Positions 12,045-15,488 of a DNA stretch of 15,488 nucleotides are shown here, piece after piece. Source of the DNA: DASTHS01 sp035718085 (lineage in GTDB: Bacteria > Actinomycetota > Acidimicrobiia > Acidimicrobiales > Palsa-688). Positions within the stretch are counted from its first letter, which is position 1, and every line of letters begins with the position of its first letter. The stretch lies in contig DASTHS010000278.1 in NCBI GenBank assembly GCA_035718085.1, positions 1-15,488 on the forward strand, read 5' to 3'. A program made the translations under genes and the position numbers. The notes under the pieces were generated by a model, which saw only the letters and a list, made by a program, of their open reading frames with translations, searched no databases and had not been told where the DNA came from.

Positions 12045-12923
12045 ATGACCCTCTTCTCCCTCCAGGCCGGGCCCGCTGCCCAGGCCGCTGTGACCGCCCG
12101 CCCCACCGTGCGGGTGCGGATGACCGTCGCCTACGACGGCGGCGGCTTCCACGGCTTCGCCGCCCAGCCCGGGCAGCGCACCGTGGCCGGCGTGCTGGCC
12201 GCCGCCCTCGAGCGCCACCTGCGCCACGCCGTCGACCTCACCTGCGCCGGGCGCACCGACGCCGGGGTGCACGCCTGGGGGCAGGTCGTGAGCTTCGACG
12301 CCCGCGACGACGTCGACCCGGCCGCCATGGCCCGGGCCGTCACCAAGGCCCTCAAGCCGGCGGTGGTGGTGCGCTCCGCGGAGCGGGCGCCCGCCGGCTT
12401 CGACGCCCGCTTCGACGCCACCGGCCGCCGCTACCGCTACACCGTGTTGAACCGGTCGGTGGCCGACCCGTTCCTCGCCGCCACCAGCTGGCACGTCGAA
12501 CGGCCCCTCGACCTGCCGGCCATGCGCCTGGCTTGTGACCCCCTCCACGGCGAGCACGACTTCGCGTCGTTCTGCCGCCGGCCACCCCAGGCCGGCGGGT
12601 CGACCGTGCGCGTGGTGCGCCACGCCGGTTGGAGCGATCTGGGCGACGGGGTGCTGCGCTTCGAGATCGCCGCCAGCTCGTTCTGCCAGCAGATGGTGCG
12701 CTCGGTGGTGGGCCTGCTCGTCGACGTCGGCACCGGAAAGCGCCGGGCCGGGGAGGTGTCGGGCGTGATCCGGGCGGCCACCCGGTCGGCCGCCGGCCAG
12801 ATCGCCCCGCCCCAGGGCCTGTGCCTGTGGTCGGTCGACTACCCGCCCGACGACGTGCTGGCCGGCGACCCCGACCGCCACGCCGTCGAACGGGCCGCCC
12901 GCCTCGCCGCGGCCGGCGACTAG
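12045..12923 (+). CDS. truA: tRNA pseudouridine synthase A
   Basis: TruA converts uridines 38-40 of the tRNA anticodon arm to pseudouridine. The product is 292 residues from ATG 12045. Catalytic Asp72 sits in the signature AGRTDAGVHAWGQVVSF. Other landmarks are VAYDGGGFHGFAAQPGQRTV, FDARFDATGRRYRYTVLN, HDFASFCRRP and the C-terminal SFCQQMVRSVVGLLVDVGTGK. The start is uncertain: ATG 12045 and GTG 12090 are both in frame and neither has a good Shine-Dalgarno. GTG 12090 would give 277 residues, nearer the usual length. It follows rplQ, as in most actinobacteria, but the usual next pair rplM-rpsI is not present here. Confidence 0.94.
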   Translation: MTLFSLQAGPAAQAAVTARPTVRVRMTVAYDGGGFHGFAAQPGQRTVAGVLAAALERHLRHAVDLTCAGRTDAGVHAWGQVVSFDARDDVDPAAMARAVTKALKPAVVVRSAERAPAGFDARFDATGRRYRYTVLNRSVADPFLAATSWHVERPLDLPAMRLACDPLHGEHDFASFCRRPPQAGGSTVRVVRHAGWSDLGDGVLRFEIAASSFCQQMVRSVVGLLVDVGTGKRRAGEVSGVIRAATRSAAGQIAPPQGLCLWSVDYPPDDVLAGDPDRHAVERAARLAAAGD

Positions 12924-12942
12924 TGCCGCTGGGGGCGCGGCG

Positions 12943-13563
12943 GTGACCGGCCGGCTGCGGGCCGTGGCGGTGTTCTGCGGGTCGAGCCGCGGCAGCGACC
13001 CGGCGGCGGCCGAGGCCGCAGCCGACTTCGGCCGGCGCCTGGCCCGGGGCGGCACCCGCCTGGTCTATGGCGGGGGCCGCGTCGGGCTGATGGGCGTCGT
13101 CGCCGACGCCACCCTGGCCGCCGGGGGAGCGGTGACCGGCGTGATCACCCGCGCCCTCGACGCCCGTGAGGTCGCCCACGGCGGCCTCAGCGAGCTGCGG
13201 GTGGTCGAGACCATGCACGAGCGCAAGGCGGCCATGGCCGACGCCGCCGACGCGTTCGTGATGCTGCCCGGCGGGTTCGGCACCTGGGAAGAGTTCACCG
13301 AGGCGGTCACCTGGACCCAGCTCGGCATCCACACCAAGGCGTGCGGGGTGCTCGACGTCGCCGGCTTCTACCAGCCCCTGGTCAACCTCGTCGCCGCCGC
13401 GGTCGAGAACGGGTTCGTGCGCCCCCAGCATGCCGGCCTCGTCATCGTCGAGCGCGACCCCGCCGCACTGCTCGACCGGCTGGCCGCCTGGCAGCCGCCG
13501 GCCGCCGACGAGCTGACCGGCCCCACCGGCGGCCCCGGCATGCTCGGGCCGGGGCAGCGATGA
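12943..13563 (+). CDS. LOG-family protein (TIGR00730-type, cytokinin riboside 5'-monophosphate phosphoribohydrolase-like)
   Basis: The product is 206 residues with a Rossmann-like nucleotide-binding fold. The start AVAVFCGSSRGSDP, the loop VYGGGRVGLMGVVADATL (41-58), MHERKAAM (91-98) and the hallmark PGGFGTWEE (109-117) identify the LOG family. Characterised members cleave cytokinin nucleotide monophosphates or AMP/purine nucleotides to the base plus ribose 5-phosphate. The Arg and Glu of the two signature motifs are intact, so it is probably active, but the in vivo substrate is unknown. GTG 12943 lies 19 bases after truA, and its TGA overlaps the next ATG (ATGA). It is therefore co-translated with the prepilin peptidase gene, with no obvious functional tie. 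Confidence 0.93.
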   Translation: MTGRLRAVAVFCGSSRGSDPAAAEAAADFGRRLARGGTRLVYGGGRVGLMGVVADATLAAGGAVTGVITRALDAREVAHGGLSELRVVETMHERKAAMADAADAFVMLPGGFGTWEEFTEAVTWTQLGIHTKACGVLDVAGFYQPLVNLVAAAVENGFVRPQHAGLVIVERDPAALLDRLAAWQPPAADELTGPTGGPGMLGPGQR

Positions 13564-14351
13564 CAGCGACCGTCGCGCTGACCGCCGGCGGGCTCGCCGC
13601 CCTCGCCGTGATCGCCGGGGTGTTCGGCCTCGTCATCGGCTCGTTCCTCAACGTCGTCGTCGCCCGGGTCCCCGAGGGCCGTTCGGTGGTCTCCCCACCG
13701 TCGGCCTGCCCCCGGTGCGGCACCCCGATCCGGCCCCGCGACAACATCCCGGTGCTGTCCTGGCTGGTGCTGCGGGCCAAGTGCCGCAGCTGCGGCCAGC
13801 CGATCTCGTGGCGCTACCCGGCGGTCGAGGCCCTCACCGCCGCCTGCTTCGTCGCCCTGGCCCTGCGGTTCGGGGCCAGCCTGACCCTGCCCGCCGAGGC
13901 CGCCCTCACCGCCGGCCTGGTGGCCCTCGGCCTCATCGACGCCGACACGATGCGCCTGCCGAAGAAGGTCGTCTGGCCGACCGCCGCCGTGCTCGTCGCC
14001 CTGCTGCTCGTCGCTGCCGGCGTGGGGGGCCAGTGGCACCGCCTCGGCGTGGCGGCCATCTCGGCTGCCGTGTCGGGAGCGGTGTTCCTGCTCATCCACC
14101 TGGCCGTGCCGCGGGGCATGGGCTTCGGTGATGTGCGGCTCTCGCCGGTCATCGGCCTCGGGCTGGGCTGGGTCGGCTGGGAGTGGGCGTTCGTGGGCTT
14201 CTTCCTGGCCAACCTCATCGGCGCCGTCGTGGGCATCGCCCTGATCGCCGCCGGCCGCCACCAGCGCCGCCAGCCCATCCCCTTCGGCGTGTTCCTCGCC
14301 GTCGGCGCCTTCGTCGCCCTGCTGGTGCCGCACCTGCCGTCGTTGCGCTGA
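13560..14351 (+). CDS. Prepilin peptidase / N-methyltransferase, A24 family
   Basis: This membrane aspartyl protease cleaves the leader of type IV pilin-like proteins, and full-length forms also methylate the new N-terminus. The product is 263 residues. The N-terminal TM1 (IGSFLNVVVARVPEGRS) is followed by a cytoplasmic zinc domain with four cysteines (Cys50/53 in CPRCG, Cys75/78 in CRSCG), as in bifunctional PilD-type enzymes. Catalytic aspartates are Asp127 (LIDADTMRLP) and Asp191 (GMGFGDVRL, the GxGD signature). About seven to eight membrane segments are present. ATG 13560 overlaps the preceding stop. No pilin, PilB, PilC or Flp/Tad genes are in the window, so its substrates must be encoded elsewhere. 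Confidence 0.95.
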   Translation: MTATVALTAGGLAALAVIAGVFGLVIGSFLNVVVARVPEGRSVVSPPSACPRCGTPIRPRDNIPVLSWLVLRAKCRSCGQPISWRYPAVEALTAACFVALALRFGASLTLPAEAALTAGLVALGLIDADTMRLPKKVVWPTAAVLVALLLVAAGVGGQWHRLGVAAISAAVSGAVFLLIHLAVPRGMGFGDVRLSPVIGLGLGWVGWEWAFVGFFLANLIGAVVGIALIAAGRHQRRQPIPFGVFLAVGAFVALLVPHLPSLR

Positions 14352-14354
14352 ACC

Positions 14355-14400
14355 GGCCGGCCCTCGGCCACGACCAGCGGCGCGCACGCAGGCCTGCGCC
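14355..14400. terminator. Convergent intergenic region with short palindromes
   Basis: Between the two convergent stops lie a small hairpin (GGCCG at 14355-14359, CGGCC at 14365-14369) and a perfect 12-bp palindrome, CGCAGGCCTGCG (14387-14398). The latter abuts the stop codon of the minus-strand gene. GGCGC (14379-14383) and GCGCC (14396-14400) can extend it. A bidirectional terminator is the likely role, but no T-tracts are present and GC-rich palindromes occur often here. Confidence 0.35.
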
Positions 14401-15432
14401 TCAGGCCCGGCGTGCCCGCCGCCGACGGCCCCGCACCAGCAGACCACCGGTGCCGATCAGCCCGACACCGACCCCGACCATGGGCACGACGTCGGCGCCG
14501 GTGAAGGGCAGCGAGCCCTCCGCCGCCGCCGGTGCACTCGAGGCGGCGGTGACGATGCGCCCGCTCGCCGTCGACCACGTCGCCGGCGCCGACCCCGGCG
14601 CCGCCGCCCCGCTGGTGGCGGCGGCCGGGGCGCTACCCGCCCCGGCGGCCGTCACCGCTGCGACCGACGGGACCGAAGCAGCGGAGCGGGTGGGGGACGG
14701 GCCGGGAGCAGCCACGTCGGCGCCAGCCAGGCCGGTCGACACCGCCGCGCCGGTGACGGGCGCGCCGGTCGACGTGGCCTCGGTCGAGGAGCTGTCAGCG
14801 GTGACGGTGCCCGGCGTGCGGGACCGACCGCCCGAGGCGCTCGTCGCGGAGCCCGCACCCGAGGAGGCCGACGCTATCGATGCCGACGAGCCCGCAGACG
14901 GCGACGACGACGGGGTGCATGGCGACATCCAGAAGGTCTTGAACTTGTCGTCGGACCCCTGCGAGCCGGTCACCTCCACCTCGAGGCGCAGGTGGTAGCC
15001 CTGCTGGGGCTGTGGGGTCACGCCGGTCAGCGCACCCGAGAGGTCGCCGGCGCTGATCTGCTTGGCGGCGTCGAACTGGTCGCCCGACGTGCGGTTGGCG
15101 GTCTGCCAGGTGGTGGAGGTGCGGTAGGTCGAGCCGCCGCCGGTCGGGGCCACCGGGGTGACGGCGATCGCCGCCTGCTGGGCGCCGCTGTCGTAGCCGA
15201 AGAAGCTGACGCTGAACCCGCACGCCACGTGGGGGTCGTTGTCGGAGCCGGGGTCGACGGTGGTCTCGTCGATCTTGACCGTGCCGTTGTTGCCGGGAGG
15301 GGCGCCGGCCCCCGACCCGCCGGTGCCGGCGTGCGGTGCGCCCGCCGCCCACGCCGTCGCCGGGGTGAGGGCGGCGGCCGCTGCCGCCCCGACCACGAAC
15401 GCGATCCGACCGATGCTGGTTGACGCGGCCAT
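14401..15432 (-). CDS. Sortase-anchored (LPFTG) secreted surface protein of unknown function
   Basis: The product is 343 residues. A signal peptide (IGRIAFVVGAAAAAALTPA, cleavage likely near AWA-A at 29-30) is followed by a short Gly/Ala linker. A compact domain spans about 50-172, from GTVKIDETTVD and DNDPHVACGFSVSFFGYD to PQQGYHLRLEVEV and FWMSPC; Cys71 and Cys172 could form a disulfide. Residues 173-305 are a low-complexity Ser/Ala/Thr/Gly stalk. The C-terminus has LPFTG (308-312), a hydrophobic segment and an Arg-rich tail: a complete sortase signal. I recall similar domains in actinobacterial surface proteins of unknown role; that is memory, not a search. ATG 15432 has GGGAGG about 8 bases upstream; GTG 15441 is in frame but too close to it. 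No sortase gene is in the window. Confidence 0.88.
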   Translation of the reverse strand: MAASTSIGRIAFVVGAAAAAALTPATAWAAGAPHAGTGGSGAGAPPGNNGTVKIDETTVDPGSDNDPHVACGFSVSFFGYDSGAQQAAIAVTPVAPTGGGSTYRTSTTWQTANRTSGDQFDAAKQISAGDLSGALTGVTPQPQQGYHLRLEVEVTGSQGSDDKFKTFWMSPCTPSSSPSAGSSASIASASSGAGSATSASGGRSRTPGTVTADSSSTEATSTGAPVTGAAVSTGLAGADVAAPGPSPTRSAASVPSVAAVTAAGAGSAPAAATSGAAAPGSAPATWSTASGRIVTAASSAPAAAEGSLPFTGADVVPMVGVGVGLIGTGGLLVRGRRRRARRA

Positions 15433-15488
15433 GGCCGCCACCTCCCGTCACTTCCTCCGGGCCGCTCCCGTGAGGTGCCCGATATGTG

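Noticed and set aside
13368..14578. Minus-strand frames opposite the prepilin peptidase gene
   Set aside because: Low-complexity Gly/Asp/His/Arg protein with no recognisable domain. The plus-strand frame has both catalytic aspartates and four zinc cysteines.
14183..14998. Plus-strand frames opposite the LPFTG protein
   Set aside because: The minus-strand frame has a full signal peptide, anchor motif and Shine-Dalgarno. The plus-strand frames are Ala/Pro-rich mirror sequence of its Ser/Ala stalk.
1..15488. CRISPR arrays, tRNA or rRNA genes, transposases and integrase sites
   Set aside because: No spaced direct repeats, cloverleaf-like sequence, transposase frame or terminal inverted repeats were seen on either strand.

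Overview
This window is a run of a very GC-rich actinobacterial chromosome. It covers most of the spc ribosomal-protein operon, the secY-adk-map block and the complete alpha operon, followed by truA, a LOG-family gene, a prepilin peptidase gene and a convergent gene for a sortase-anchored surface protein. Very high G/C at third codon positions, frequent GTG starts, start/stop overlaps, hairpins without T-tracts and an LPXTG-type anchor all point to a high-GC Gram-positive. The protein flavour, for example the short zinc S14 and the L17 N-terminus, leans to class Acidimicrobiia. That class assignment is a judgement from sequence memory, not a search result.

Layout. 1-3998 (+): rplN (5' end cut by the window edge), rplX, rplE, rpsN (zinc type), rpsH, rplF, rplR, rpsE, rpmD, rplO, tightly packed and partly translationally coupled. 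3999-4140: a gap with a strong hairpin, an inverted repeat and a promoter-like box. 4141-6175 (+): secY and adk. 6230-6475 (-): an orphan ribbon-helix-helix antitoxin, probably leaderless. 6578-7318 (+): map, probably also leaderless. 7319-7473: a long palindrome and the unclear start of an MFS transporter gene (7474-8886, +). 8887-9065: promoter and leader of the alpha operon. 9066-11940 (+): rpmJ (TTG start), rpsM, rpsK, rpsD, rpoA, rplQ. 11941-12044: a nested hairpin. 12045-14351 (+): truA, a LOG-family gene, and the A24 prepilin peptidase gene. 14401-15432 (-): the LPFTG surface protein. No tRNA, rRNA, CRISPR array or insertion sequence was seen.

How it works together. Nearly everything on the plus strand builds or uses the translation machinery: ribosomal proteins, the RNA polymerase alpha subunit, the Sec channel, adenylate kinase, N-terminal methionine removal and tRNA pseudouridylation. 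The departures from the textbook order are the informative part. infA, normally between map and rpmJ, is not in the window, and an MFS transporter gene sits in its place. An antitoxin gene without a toxin lies between adk and map. rplM-rpsI do not directly follow truA.

I did not find a clear new multi-gene system. The best leads are the restructured map-rpmJ interval, the domesticated-looking antitoxin with tandem octamers at its promoter, an S11 protein whose usual isoaspartate-forming Asn is Pro, and the LPXTG protein with a conserved-looking globular domain of unknown function.
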